Notes under the pieces: model-generated | Seen by the model: only the letters and a program-made list of their open reading frames with translations | What the model was told of the DNA's origin: nothing | Database searches by the model: none | NCBI RefSeq assembly: GCF_001888805.2 | Contig: NZ_CP019113.1 | Coordinates: forward strand, 4,030,001 to 4,094,000 | DNA from: Enterobacter sp. SA187 | GTDB lineage: Bacteria; Pseudomonadota; Gammaproteobacteria; Enterobacterales; Enterobacteriaceae | Direction: 5' to 3' | Length of the DNA stretch: 64,000 bases | Shown: in pieces, positions 25,096-34,322 of the stretch | Layout of the letters: each line of letters begins with the position of its first letter | Numbering within the stretch: the stretch's first letter is position 1 | Translations under genes and position numbers: made by a program

Positions 25096-27942
25096 TTATC
25101 CCCGCGCTTTTCTTACCCGTTCCGCATAGACCGCCAGCGTCTGCTGGATCACGTCCAGCGTTACCGGCTTCGACAGACAGCTGTCCATACCGGACTCCAG
25201 ACAACGCTGCTTCTCTTCCGCCAGCGCGTTCGCCGTCACGCCCACCACCGGCAGCGTCAGCCCAAGCTGACGAATACGCTGCGTCAGGCGATAGCCATCC
25301 ATGTTCGGCATGTTCACATCGCTCAGAATGATGTCGATATGGTTTTTGCTCAGCACATTGAGCGCGTCGACGCCATCGTTCGCCGTTTTGCACTGATAGC
25401 CCAGCGAACCGAGCTGATCCGCCAGCAGGCGACGGTTAATCGGATGGTCATCCACCACCAGGATCATCATGTCGTCATTGCTGGCGACCAGCGAATCCGG
25501 CAGTTGCAGCGCACGTGAGGCGTCGTTATTTTCCATGGTAATGCTGTAGATACGCGCCAGCAGCGCGATCAGCTCATGGGGAGAGGCAACACTGTGCACC
25601 CACTGTCCGGCCGCCCGCTCCTGCGGAATGCCGATATGGCGACGGCAGAAGGTAATGGTGGCGCGGCCTGGCCACGGCGTATCCAGATCGTCGTCGGTGA
25701 TCAGGGTATCGTTGGCGTCCGGCGTTTGCCCTTCGTAACGCAGCACGCGGATGCCGTTCTGCGTCAGCAAGGAGTCAATAAAGGCGCTTAACGCCGCATT
25801 GCGCACCGCCAGCCAGCAGGTGGTTTTCTTCAGGCCGTCAACGTCCAGCGGCTGCGCTGGCTGCGCGGCATAAAGCGGAATACGCACCGAGAACTGACTG
25901 CCCATGCCCGGCTCGGTATCCACGGCAATATCGCCGTCCATCATGCTGATCAGCTTTTCGCAGATCGCCAGCCCCAGCCCTGTGCCCTGGAAATTACGTT
26001 GCACGCCGGTCCCCACCTGGAAGAAGGGATCGAAGAGTCGCACCACTTCTTTACCCGGGATACCCACCCCGGTGTCCCGCACGCGGATACAGAGATATTC
26101 CCCGGCGCGCTGCACATGCAGCACAATACAGCCGACATCGGTAAACTTGATGGCGTTGCTCAGCAGGTTGGAGATCACCTGTTGCAGACGCATCGGATCG
26201 CCCTGAAGCGCCACCGGCACGTCCGGCTCGATAAAGCAGTACAGGCCGAGCTGTTTACGCACCACCAGCGGCAGATAGTTGGCGGTGATATGGCTCATCA
26301 GCTCACGCGGCGAGAATTCGCGCGGCTCGATTTTGAGCTGCTCCGATTCGATTTTGGAGAAGTCGAGAATATCGCTGATGATTTTCAGCAGCAGACTCGA
26401 CGAGTTGTTCATCGCCGTCACCAGGCGATCCACCCCTTTCGGCAGCTCTTTGGTTTGCAGCAGATCGAGGTTGCCGATAATACCGTACAGCGGCGTACGC
26501 AGTTCGTGGCTGACGGTGGCAAGGAACATGGATTTCGACTGGCTGGCCTGCTCGGCCGCCTGCGCCATATCCTGCAACGACTCTTCCATCTTCACGCGCG
26601 CGCTGACGTCCACCAGCACGCAGATCGCCACGTTTTCGTTGCGATAGCGGGAGTGCACGAAGCTGATTTGCAGATTGGTATTGTTGCTGGTCAGCACATC
26701 CACAAAATTGACCTGCTGGCCGCAGATGATTTGCGTCAGCCGCTGCCTGTCCTCGTGGGTGAGCATATTGAGATAATTATGCGCCAGCTCGTTACTGAGG
26801 ATATTGGTGCCGTCAATGGTGCGCAGAATACAGATCCCGACCGGTGCGGAGGCGACAATTTTGCGGTTGAACTGCTCATGCTCTTCCAGTCGCTGGGCAT
26901 CGGCCTCGGCGGGAATAAAGATCCGCCGCTCGTACATGCGCGCCAGGGTGAACAACGCCACGCCCACCAGCACGTTGAGCAGTACCGCGTTAAGGATAAG
27001 GATGCGCACGCGCTCCAGCACCAGATCGACAGGTACGGAATAAACTACGCTCAGGGACGACGGCGGCAGGCTCTTCTTCAGTACCAGCTCGCGGAAGCCA
27101 GAGGAGTAGCCAAACCAGGTGCGCTCCTGTATCCACTCCGGATCGATTTCCAGGCTATTTTCCGGCCCGGTCAGGGAAATCAGTTGATGCCCGTTTTCAT
27201 CGAGAATGGTCACGCCCACCGGCAGATTGCCCGGCGTGTAAAAGTTATCCATGCGGATGGTCTGCTCTGATCCCAGCAGCGCCTGTAAGCGGTTGCCCAG
27301 ATAGACCGGCGTTAAGGCATAGAAATAGCCGATGCCCGGACGCGGCCCCTGACTCATCCAGAAGATATTATTGCCGCGCTCTTCCTGCGGGGCATTACGG
27401 TATTTGAGAATACGCTCGTGCAGGCTTTTCAGCGCCGTTTCACGCTCCAGCGGTACGTTGCGCAGGCCGAAGTCCGCCATACAGAGGGATTCGTTGCCAA
27501 TGAGGAACACGCGGTTCAGCTCATAAGCGGCAGAAAAGTTATCGCGCCAGTAGCGCATAAACCACGCCAGCGATTCCAGCGAGCCGCGCCAGGTGTTGCC
27601 CATGGCCGAGCAGTCGGAATCCGCAAACAGCGGCGCAAACTCCGGCACATCGTTACGGGCGTTGGGTCCCCGTGACGTCATAATGCCGTTTTCAGCGGTC
27701 AGGCGATTTTCGGCAATGTACTTAAGCTCTTTCATCACGTCTGAGGTGCGCTGGACATAGCGTTGCGCCTGCTCAGAACTGAGATTAAGTTCTTTGCGAA
27801 TGTCGGACTCTTTGTTCTGCAAAGCGTTAACGATATAAAACACCGAACACAGGGCAATCAACAGCCAGAGCAGCAGCGCCAGCGCCCGGAACAGGTATCG
27901 TGATACTTTGAGGGTGGTGCGGAAAGAAACAAGGTATTTCAA
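25096..27942 (-). CDS. rcsC: RcsC, hybrid sensor kinase of the Rcs system
   Basis: 948 residues. An N-terminal helix (ALALLLWLLIALCSVFYIV), a periplasmic domain, a second helix near 315-335, a PAS-like segment, a histidine-kinase core with VSHELRTPLYG near 479, an ATPase domain (GTGLGLAICEK), an ABL domain, and a C-terminal receiver with Asp in ILSDVNMPNMDGY near 875. The only start that keeps the family N-terminus is TTG at 27942, with GGAG about ten bases upstream. It is convergent with rcsB. Confidence 0.96.
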   Translation of the reverse strand: MKYLVSFRTTLKVSRYLFRALALLLWLLIALCSVFYIVNALQNKESDIRKELNLSSEQAQRYVQRTSDVMKELKYIAENRLTAENGIMTSRGPNARNDVPEFAPLFADSDCSAMGNTWRGSLESLAWFMRYWRDNFSAAYELNRVFLIGNESLCMADFGLRNVPLERETALKSLHERILKYRNAPQEERGNNIFWMSQGPRPGIGYFYALTPVYLGNRLQALLGSEQTIRMDNFYTPGNLPVGVTILDENGHQLISLTGPENSLEIDPEWIQERTWFGYSSGFRELVLKKSLPPSSLSVVYSVPVDLVLERVRILILNAVLLNVLVGVALFTLARMYERRIFIPAEADAQRLEEHEQFNRKIVASAPVGICILRTIDGTNILSNELAHNYLNMLTHEDRQRLTQIICGQQVNFVDVLTSNNTNLQISFVHSRYRNENVAICVLVDVSARVKMEESLQDMAQAAEQASQSKSMFLATVSHELRTPLYGIIGNLDLLQTKELPKGVDRLVTAMNNSSSLLLKIISDILDFSKIESEQLKIEPREFSPRELMSHITANYLPLVVRKQLGLYCFIEPDVPVALQGDPMRLQQVISNLLSNAIKFTDVGCIVLHVQRAGEYLCIRVRDTGVGIPGKEVVRLFDPFFQVGTGVQRNFQGTGLGLAICEKLISMMDGDIAVDTEPGMGSQFSVRIPLYAAQPAQPLDVDGLKKTTCWLAVRNAALSAFIDSLLTQNGIRVLRYEGQTPDANDTLITDDDLDTPWPGRATITFCRRHIGIPQERAAGQWVHSVASPHELIALLARIYSITMENNDASRALQLPDSLVASNDDMMILVVDDHPINRRLLADQLGSLGYQCKTANDGVDALNVLSKNHIDIILSDVNMPNMDGYRLTQRIRQLGLTLPVVGVTANALAEEKQRCLESGMDSCLSKPVTLDVIQQTLAVYAERVRKARG

Positions 27943-28030
27943 GGGGGCGAAGCTCCGCCGCAGAATGTAAAAAGAATGTGGATAAAGTAGCGGTAAAACG
28001 TCATACCCGCAACGCTAAAGAAAACGCCAA

Positions 28031-28060
28031 TAAAAAGGGCCGGAAGCCCGGCCCTTTTAT
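28031..28060 (-). terminator. gyrA terminator
   Basis: GGGCCGG and CCGGCCC arms (28037-28043 and 28048-28054), extended by AAAA/TTTT pairs, 14 bp past the gyrA stop and with a T run on the minus strand. Confidence 0.9.
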
Positions 28061-28072
28061 CGACAAAGCTGA

Positions 28073-30709
28073 TTATTCTTCAGCGTCGTCTGCGACATCA
28101 TCATCGGTGTCCGCTTCCGGCACGATCTCGTCGTCACCTTCCGCTACGCTGCCGTCGATGGCATCCAGCTCTTCTTCATCCACCGGCTCAGCCACGCGTT
28201 GCAGCCCCACCACGTTCTCATCTTCCGCGGTACGGATGAGGATCACGCCCTGGGTGTTACGACCCACAATGCTGACTTCAGACACGCGGGTACGCACCAG
28301 CGTACCGGCATCGGTGATCATCATGATCTGATCGCTGTCGGCCACCTGCACCGCACCCACCACGGAGCCGTTACGCTCGGTGACTTTGATGGAGATAACG
28401 CCCTGGGTACCACGGGATTTGGTCGGGTATTCCGTTTCCGCCGTACGTTTACCGTAGCCGTTCTGGGTGACGGTCAGGATCGCCCCTTCACCGCGCGGAA
28501 CGATAAGCGACACGACTTTATCTTCGCCCGCCAGTTTGATCCCACGCACGCCCGTTGCGGTACGGCCCATGGCGCGCACCGCGTTCTCTTTAAAGCGCAC
28601 CACTTTACCGGCGGCAGAGAACAGCATCACTTCATCAGAGCCGGAGGTCAGGTCAACGCCAATCAGCTCGTCGCCGTCGTTCAGGTTCACCGCGATAATA
28701 CCGGCAGAGCGCGGACGGCTGAATTCGGTCAGCGCCGTTTTCTTCACGGTACCGCTGGCGGTGGCCATAAAGACGTTCACGCCCTCTTCGTACTCGCGTA
28801 CCGGCAGAATAGCGGTGATACGTTCGTTCGCTTCCAGCGGCAGCAGGTTGACGATTGGACGTCCACGCGCGCCACGGCTCGCTTCCGGCAGCTGGTACAC
28901 TTTCATCCAGTACAGACGGCCACGGCTGGAGAAGCAGAGGATGGTGTCGTGGGTGTTGGCCACCAGCAGACGGTCGATAAAGTCTTCTTCTTTAATACGG
29001 GCGGCGGATTTGCCTTTACCGCCGCGACGCTGCGCTTCGTAATCCGTCAGCGGCTGATACTTCACGTAGCCCTGGTGAGACAGGGTGACCACCACGTCTT
29101 CCTGGCTGATCAGATCTTCGATGTTGATATCAGCGGTATTGGCGGTGATTTCGGTGCGACGCGCATCGCCAAACTGTTCACGAACCAGTTCCAGCTCTTC
29201 GCGGATCACTTCCATCAGACGATCGGCGCTGCCCAGAATGCGCAGCAGTTCGGCGATCTGTTCCAGCAACTCTTTGTATTCGTCGAGCAGTTTTTCATGC
29301 TCAAGGCCGGTCAGTTTCTGCAGACGCAGATCCAGAATCGCCTGTGCCTGCTGTTCAGTCAGGTAGTACTGACCGTCACGCACGCCGAATTCCGGCTCCA
29401 GCCACTCAGGACGCGCAGCGTCATCGCCCGCACGTTCCAGCATGGCAGAGACGTTGCCCAGCTCCCAGGAACGCGCCACCAGACCGGCTTTCGCTTCGGC
29501 CGGGGTCGGCGCGCGGCGGATCAGCTCGATAATTGGATCGATGTTGGCCAGCGCAATCGCCAGCGCTTCGAGGATGTGCGCACGATCGCGGGCTTTACGC
29601 AGTTCAAAAATGGTACGACGGGTCACCACTTCACGACGGTGGCGCACAAACGCAGAAAGAATATCTTTCAGGTTCATGATCTTCGGCTGACCATGGTGCA
29701 GTGCCACCATGTTGATACCGAAGGAGACCTGCATCTGAGTCTGCGAATAGAGGTTGTTCAGCACCACTTCGCCAACGGCATCGCGCTTGATCTCAATGAC
29801 AATACGCATCCCGTCTTTATCAGACTCGTCGCGCAGGCCGCTGATGCCTTCCAGACGTTTTTCTTTCACCAGTTCGGCGATTTTCTCAATCAGGCGCGCT
29901 TTGTTCACCTGATACGGAATTTCATGCACGATAATGGTTTCGCGACCGGTTTTGGCGTCGGCTTCCACTTCCGCGCGGGCGCGAATGTAGATTTTGCCGC
30001 GACCGGTACGATAGGCTTCTTCAATACCGCGGCGACCGTTAATAATGGCGGCAGTCGGGAAGTCAGGCCCTGGAATGTGTTCCATCAGCCCTTCAACGCT
30101 GATATTTTCATCGTCGATATACGCCAGACAGCCGTTGATCACTTCCGTCAGGTTGTGCGGCGGAATGTTGGTCGCCATACCTACAGCGATACCGGAGGCC
30201 CCGTTTACCAGCAGGTTAGGGATTTTAGTGGGCATCACGTCCGGAATTTTTTCCGTGCCGTCATAGTTGTCCACAAAATCAACGGTTTCTTTTTCCAGAT
30301 CGGCCATCAGTTCGTGGGCGATCTTCGACATACGGATTTCCGTATAACGCATCGCCGCAGCGGAGTCGCCGTCTACGGAACCGAAGTTACCCTGGCCGTC
30401 GACCAGCATGTAACGTAAGGAGAATGGCTGCGCCATACGAACGATAGTGTCATATACCGCGGTATCACCATGAGGATGGTATTTACCGATGACATCACCG
30501 ACGACGCGGGCAGATTTTTTGTAGGCTTTATTCCAGTCATTGCCCAATACGTTCATGGCGTATAGTACGCGACGGTGAACCGGTTTTAAGCCATCGCGGA
30601 CATCCGGCAGCGCACGGCCAACAATGACCGACATCGCATAGTCCAGATAGGAGCTCTTCAGCTCTTCCTCGATGTTAACCGGTGTAATTTCTCTCGCAAG
30701 GTCGCTCAT
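28073..30709 (-). CDS. gyrA: DNA gyrase subunit A
   Basis: 878 residues. The breakage-reunion domain has the catalytic Tyr122 (AAAMRYTEI), and the C-terminal beta-pinwheel carries the GyrA box QRRGGKG near 560. The acidic tail is a little longer than in E. coli. In the quinolone-determining region, residue 83 is Thr (codon ACC, plus-strand 30461-30463) and residue 87 is Asp (GAC). E. coli has Ser83, while Thr83 is the normal residue in species such as Citrobacter freundii. It forms A2B2 with GyrB to supercoil DNA. Confidence 0.98.
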   Translation of the reverse strand: MSDLAREITPVNIEEELKSSYLDYAMSVIVGRALPDVRDGLKPVHRRVLYAMNVLGNDWNKAYKKSARVVGDVIGKYHPHGDTAVYDTIVRMAQPFSLRYMLVDGQGNFGSVDGDSAAAMRYTEIRMSKIAHELMADLEKETVDFVDNYDGTEKIPDVMPTKIPNLLVNGASGIAVGMATNIPPHNLTEVINGCLAYIDDENISVEGLMEHIPGPDFPTAAIINGRRGIEEAYRTGRGKIYIRARAEVEADAKTGRETIIVHEIPYQVNKARLIEKIAELVKEKRLEGISGLRDESDKDGMRIVIEIKRDAVGEVVLNNLYSQTQMQVSFGINMVALHHGQPKIMNLKDILSAFVRHRREVVTRRTIFELRKARDRAHILEALAIALANIDPIIELIRRAPTPAEAKAGLVARSWELGNVSAMLERAGDDAARPEWLEPEFGVRDGQYYLTEQQAQAILDLRLQKLTGLEHEKLLDEYKELLEQIAELLRILGSADRLMEVIREELELVREQFGDARRTEITANTADINIEDLISQEDVVVTLSHQGYVKYQPLTDYEAQRRGGKGKSAARIKEEDFIDRLLVANTHDTILCFSSRGRLYWMKVYQLPEASRGARGRPIVNLLPLEANERITAILPVREYEEGVNVFMATASGTVKKTALTEFSRPRSAGIIAVNLNDGDELIGVDLTSGSDEVMLFSAAGKVVRFKENAVRAMGRTATGVRGIKLAGEDKVVSLIVPRGEGAILTVTQNGYGKRTAETEYPTKSRGTQGVISIKVTERNGSVVGAVQVADSDQIMMITDAGTLVRTRVSEVSIVGRNTQGVILIRTAEDENVVGLQRVAEPVDEEELDAIDGSVAEGDDEIVPEADTDDDVADDAEE

Positions 30710-30753
30710 GTAACCGCTATCCCTCTACTGTGTCCCGGATTCAAAGGTCGCAA

Positions 30754-30759
30754 ATTATA
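30754..30759 (-). promoter_or_regulatory. gyrA -10 element
   Basis: TATAAT on the minus strand, followed by TTGCGACCTTTGAATCCGGG as in E. coli gyrA. No good -35 is visible. It lies ~45 bp upstream of the gyrA start, in the divergent gyrA-ubiG gap. In E. coli this promoter responds to DNA relaxation. Confidence 0.7.
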
Positions 30760-30810
30760 ACACAGCCCGCGCGTGAGAGGTAAACCAATCGGTTTATTCA
30801 CGCCCGTGGC

Positions 30811-30820
30811 CTGATATACT
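30811..30820 (+). promoter_or_regulatory. ubiG extended -10 promoter
   Basis: TGATATACT (TATACT at 30815-30820 with an upstream TG), about 35 bp before the ubiG ATG. The -35 is poor, which fits an extended -10 promoter. Confidence 0.6.
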
Positions 30821-30854
30821 TCACGGTCTTGATGATAAAGGAGTAAAAGCGCCC

Positions 30855-31583
30855 ATGAATGTCGAAAAACCGTCGGTGGCTCATAACGTCGACCACGATG
30901 AAATTGCGAAATTTGAAGCGGTCGCGTCTCGCTGGTGGGATCTGGAAGGCGAGTTCAAACCATTGCACCGTATTAACCCGCTGCGCCTGGGCTATATTTC
31001 CGAACGCGCTGGCGGCCTGTTTGGTAAGCAGGTGCTGGACGTAGGCTGCGGTGGCGGCATTCTGGCGGAGAGCATGGCGCGCGAAGGCGCAACCGTGACC
31101 GGCCTGGATATGGGCTTTGAGCCGTTACAGGTGGCGCGCCTGCATGCGCTGGAATCCGGCGTCAACGTTGACTACGTGCAGCGGACAGTAGAAGAACACG
31201 CCGCCGCCCACCCGCAGCAATATGATGTAGTGACCTGCATGGAGATGCTGGAGCACGTGCCGGATCCACAGTCCGTGGTGAACGCCTGCGCAAAACTGGT
31301 GAAACCCGGCGGCCACGTCTTCTTCTCTACCCTTAACCGCAACGGCAAAGCCTGGCTGATGGCGGTGGTCGGTGCGGAATACGTACTGCGCATGGTGCCG
31401 AAAGGTACGCACGATGTGAAAAAATTCATCAAGCCGGCAGAGCTGCTGGGCTGGATCGATGACACCGTGCTGAAGGAGTGCCATATCACCGGCCTGCACT
31501 ACAACCCGCTGACCGACAAATTCAAGCTCGCGCCAGGGGTTGACGTTAACTATATGCTGCATACAAAAGCACGAAACGACTAA
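30855..31583 (+). CDS. ubiG: UbiG, ubiquinone O-methyltransferase
   Basis: 242 residues, a class I SAM methyltransferase with motif I VLDVGCGGG. It performs both O-methylations of ubiquinone biosynthesis (the 2-polyprenyl-6-hydroxyphenol and 3-demethylubiquinol steps). The amphipathic segment PKGTHDVKKFIKP is the membrane-association region of the family. It is divergent from gyrA, as in E. coli. Full length, with ribosome site AAAGGAG nine bases upstream. Confidence 0.97.
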   Translation: MNVEKPSVAHNVDHDEIAKFEAVASRWWDLEGEFKPLHRINPLRLGYISERAGGLFGKQVLDVGCGGGILAESMAREGATVTGLDMGFEPLQVARLHALESGVNVDYVQRTVEEHAAAHPQQYDVVTCMEMLEHVPDPQSVVNACAKLVKPGGHVFFSTLNRNGKAWLMAVVGAEYVLRMVPKGTHDVKKFIKPAELLGWIDDTVLKECHITGLHYNPLTDKFKLAPGVDVNYMLHTKARND

Positions 31584-31774
31584 CGTCATGCGAAATTGTT
31601 ATGAAGATTGCGTGACAGGACGTTACGCATTTTCTCCCGCCGATGAAGAAATCAGCACTCGATCAAATTTCTTATTTTTTTTGCAAATGATTGACTTTCC
31701 CTGGAGGCCTTACAGTTCGGGGACTTAGCGATTCTTACCTTTTCGCAACCTTAAATTAACGCCAAAATCAACTC
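31584..31774. other. ubiG-nrdA spacer, upstream part
   Basis: No gene seen. In E. coli the autotransporter gene yfaL occupies this place and it is absent here. The stretch is A+T-rich, with a T tract at 31673-31682. The TTGACT at 31691 has no -10 at proper spacing. Confidence 0.5.
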
Positions 31775-31847
31775 TTGTACTCAAAAGAATCCCTACTAGA
31801 ATACTCACCATATAGCGTTTCTCTTATCGCAAACCCCCTACATGTAG
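31775..31847 (+). promoter_or_regulatory. nrdA promoter with NrdR-like boxes
   Basis: TTGTAC (31775-31780) and TAGAAT (31797-31802), 16-bp spacer. An imperfect NrdR-type palindrome around CCATATAG (core 31808-31817) covers the expected start of transcription. A second, CTACATGTAG (31838-31847), lies 30 bp on, about three helical turns. Paired boxes at this spacing are what the NrdR repressor uses to shut off nrd operons when dATP is high. The promoter assignment is tentative. Confidence 0.6.
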
Positions 31848-31850
31848 TAT

Positions 31851-31889
31851 TTATCCACAGAGTTAGCCACAGCGCGGACTTGTGGATAA
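31851..31889 (+). promoter_or_regulatory. Two perfect DnaA boxes upstream of nrdA
   Basis: TTATCCACA at 31851-31859 and its reverse complement TGTGGATAA at 31881-31889, inverted and 30 bp apart. DnaA controls nrdAB in E. coli through two such boxes, linking dNTP supply to replication initiation. Confidence 0.85.
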
Positions 31890-31931
31890 GCGGGGGATAT
31901 TTTTTCTATTTCACGGACAGGTAAATCCCAC

Positions 31932-34217
31932 ATGAATCAGAGTCTGCTGGTGACAAAGCGTGATGGTCGTACTGAGCGCATCAATCTGGATAAAATCCAC
32001 CGCGTACTGGATTGGGCGGCAGAAGGGCTGAATAACGTCTCCATCTCTCAGGTTGAACTGCGTTCACACATTCAGTTTTATGACGGCATTAAAACCTCCG
32101 ACATTCATGAAACCATCATCAAAGCCGCCGCCGATCTGATCTCCCGCGACGCGCCTGACTATCAGTATCTGGCCGCGCGCCTGGCGATTTTCCATCTGCG
32201 CAAAAAAGCCTACGGCCAGTTTGAGCCGCCGACGCTGTTCAACCACGTGCTGAAAATGGTTGAGCTGGGCAAATATGACCACCATCTGCTGGAAGACTAC
32301 AGCGAAGAAGAGTTCCGCCAGATGGACGCCTTTATCCAGCACGATCGCGATCTGACCTTCTCCTACGCTGCCGTGAAGCAGCTGGAAGGCAAATACCTGG
32401 TGCAGAACCGCGTGACCGGCGAAATCTACGAGAGCGCGCAGTTCCTGTATATTCTGGTGGCCGCATGCCTGTTCTCGAACTACCCGCGTGAAACCCGTCT
32501 GGACTACGTGAAGCGTTTCTATGACGCCGTATCCACCTTTAAGATTTCACTGCCGACGCCGATCATGTCCGGCGTGCGCACCCCGACCCGTCAGTTCAGC
32601 TCCTGCGTGCTGATCGAGTGCGGCGACAGCCTGGATTCCATCAACGCCACCTCCAGCGCCATCGTGAAATACGTGTCCCAGCGCGCCGGTATCGGCATCA
32701 ACGCCGGTCGCATCCGTGCGCTGGGCAGCCCGATCCGTGGCGGCGAAGCCTTCCACACTGGCTGTATCCCGTTCTACAAACATTTCCAGACCGCGGTGAA
32801 GTCCTGCTCCCAGGGCGGCGTGCGCGGCGGTGCAGCCACCCTGTTCTACCCGATGTGGCATCTGGAAGTGGAAAGCCTGCTGGTGCTGAAAAACAACCGT
32901 GGCGTGGAAGGCAACCGCGTACGTCACATGGATTACGGCGTACAGATCAACAAACTGATGTACACCCGTCTGCTGAAAGGTGAAGACATCACCCTGTTCA
33001 GCCCGTCTGACGTGCCTGGCCTGTACGACGCCTTCTTCGCCGATCAGGACGAGTTTGAGCGTCTGTATACCCAGTACGAAAAAGACGACAGCATCCGCAA
33101 GCAGCGCGTAAAAGCGGTAGATCTGTTCTCGCTGATGATGCAGGAACGTGCTTCCACGGGCCGTATCTATATCCAGAACGTTGACCACTGCAACACCCAC
33201 AGCCCGTTCGATCCGGCTATTGCTCCGGTGCGCCAGTCTAACCTGTGCCTGGAAATCGCCCTGCCGACCAAACCGCTGATGGACGTGAACGACGAAAACG
33301 GCGAAATCGCGCTGTGTACGCTGTCTGCGTTCAACCTCGGCGCTATCGATTCGCTGGACGAGCTGGAAGAGCTGGCGACCCTTGCGGTACGTGCTCTGGA
33401 CGCCCTGCTGGACTATCAGGATTACCCGATCCCGGCTGCAAAACGTGGCGCAATGGGCCGCCGCACGCTGGGTATTGGCGTGATCAACTTCGCTTACTAT
33501 TTAGCGAAACACGGCGTGCGTTACTCCGACGGCAGCGCCAACAACCTGACGCATAAAACCTTTGAAGCCATTCAGTACTTCCTGCTGAAAGCCTCTAACG
33601 AGCTGGCGAAAGAGCAAGGCGCCTGCCCGTGGTTCAACGAAACCACCTATGCGAAAGGTATTCTGCCGACCGATACCTACAAGAAAGATCTGGACGCCAT
33701 CGTCACCAAAGAGCTGCATTACGACTGGGAAGCGCTGCGCGAATCCATTAAAACGCACGGTCTGCGTAACTCCACGCTCTCTGCGCTGATGCCGTCCGAG
33801 ACTTCGTCGCAGATCTCCAACGCCACCAACGGTATTGAACCGCCGCGCGGCCACGTGAGCATCAAAGCGTCGAAAGACGGTATTCTGCGTCAGGTGGTGC
33901 CGGATTATGAGCACCTGAAAGACAGCTATGAACTGCTGTGGGATATGCCGAATAACGACGGTTATCTGCAACTGGTGGGCATCATGCAGAAGTTTATCGA
34001 CCAGTCGATCTCTGCCAACACCAACTACGATCCGACGCGCTTCCCGTCAGGGAAAGTCCCGATGCAGCAGCTGTTGAAAGATCTGCTTACCGCCTACAAA
34101 TTTGGCGTGAAGACGCTGTATTACCAGAACACCCGCGATGGCGCAGAAGATTCACAGGATGACCTGGTGCCGTCCATTCAGGATGATGGCTGCGAAAGCG
34201 GCGCGTGTAAGATTTAA
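31932..34217 (+). CDS. nrdA: NrdA, class Ia ribonucleotide reductase alpha subunit
   Basis: 761 residues, the same length as E. coli NrdA, so numbering carries over. The N-terminal ATP cone senses ATP/dATP. The radical cysteine Cys439 lies in NLCLEIALPT, with redox partners Cys225 (SSCVLIECGD) and Cys462 (ALCTLSAFNLG), and the shuttle pair Cys754/Cys759 in the tail CESGACKI. It reduces ribonucleoside diphosphates with NrdB. nrdB follows after a 105-bp gap that holds a REP pair. Confidence 0.98.
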   Translation: MNQSLLVTKRDGRTERINLDKIHRVLDWAAEGLNNVSISQVELRSHIQFYDGIKTSDIHETIIKAAADLISRDAPDYQYLAARLAIFHLRKKAYGQFEPPTLFNHVLKMVELGKYDHHLLEDYSEEEFRQMDAFIQHDRDLTFSYAAVKQLEGKYLVQNRVTGEIYESAQFLYILVAACLFSNYPRETRLDYVKRFYDAVSTFKISLPTPIMSGVRTPTRQFSSCVLIECGDSLDSINATSSAIVKYVSQRAGIGINAGRIRALGSPIRGGEAFHTGCIPFYKHFQTAVKSCSQGGVRGGAATLFYPMWHLEVESLLVLKNNRGVEGNRVRHMDYGVQINKLMYTRLLKGEDITLFSPSDVPGLYDAFFADQDEFERLYTQYEKDDSIRKQRVKAVDLFSLMMQERASTGRIYIQNVDHCNTHSPFDPAIAPVRQSNLCLEIALPTKPLMDVNDENGEIALCTLSAFNLGAIDSLDELEELATLAVRALDALLDYQDYPIPAAKRGAMGRRTLGIGVINFAYYLAKHGVRYSDGSANNLTHKTFEAIQYFLLKASNELAKEQGACPWFNETTYAKGILPTDTYKKDLDAIVTKELHYDWEALRESIKTHGLRNSTLSALMPSETSSQISNATNGIEPPRGHVSIKASKDGILRQVVPDYEHLKDSYELLWDMPNNDGYLQLVGIMQKFIDQSISANTNYDPTRFPSGKVPMQQLLKDLLTAYKFGVKTLYYQNTRDGAEDSQDDLVPSIQDDGCESGACKI

Positions 34218-34223
34218 TAAATT

Positions 34224-34294
34224 GCCCGGCGGCGCAAAGCCTGCCGGGCCTGAGGTTAGGTTTTGTAGGCCGGGTAAGCTTTGCGCCACCCGGC
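34224..34294. repeat. REP pair (BIME) between nrdA and nrdB
   Basis: Two inverted REP-type hairpins: GCCCGGC-to-GCCGGGC (34224 on) and GGCCGGGT-to-ACCCGGC (ending 34294), each with a G+C-rich imperfect stem, in head-to-head arrangement. It lies inside the nrdAB operon and may shape mRNA stability or gyrase/IHF binding. Confidence 0.88.
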
Positions 34295-34322
34295 GTATCA
34301 TTGCAGGACAGGAAATACTCGC

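Noticed and set aside
25999..27270. 423-codon plus-strand frame opposite rcsC
   Set aside because: Antisense shadow with no ribosome site; rcsC is fully supported by domain content.
28199..30418. 739-codon open frame on the plus strand opposite gyrA
   Set aside because: It mirrors gyrA codons, has a His/Phe/Gln-rich composition typical of antisense frames, no ribosome site and no family resemblance.
31691..31716. TTGACT...TACAGT as the nrdA promoter
   Set aside because: The spacer is only 14 bp, too short for a sigma-70 promoter.
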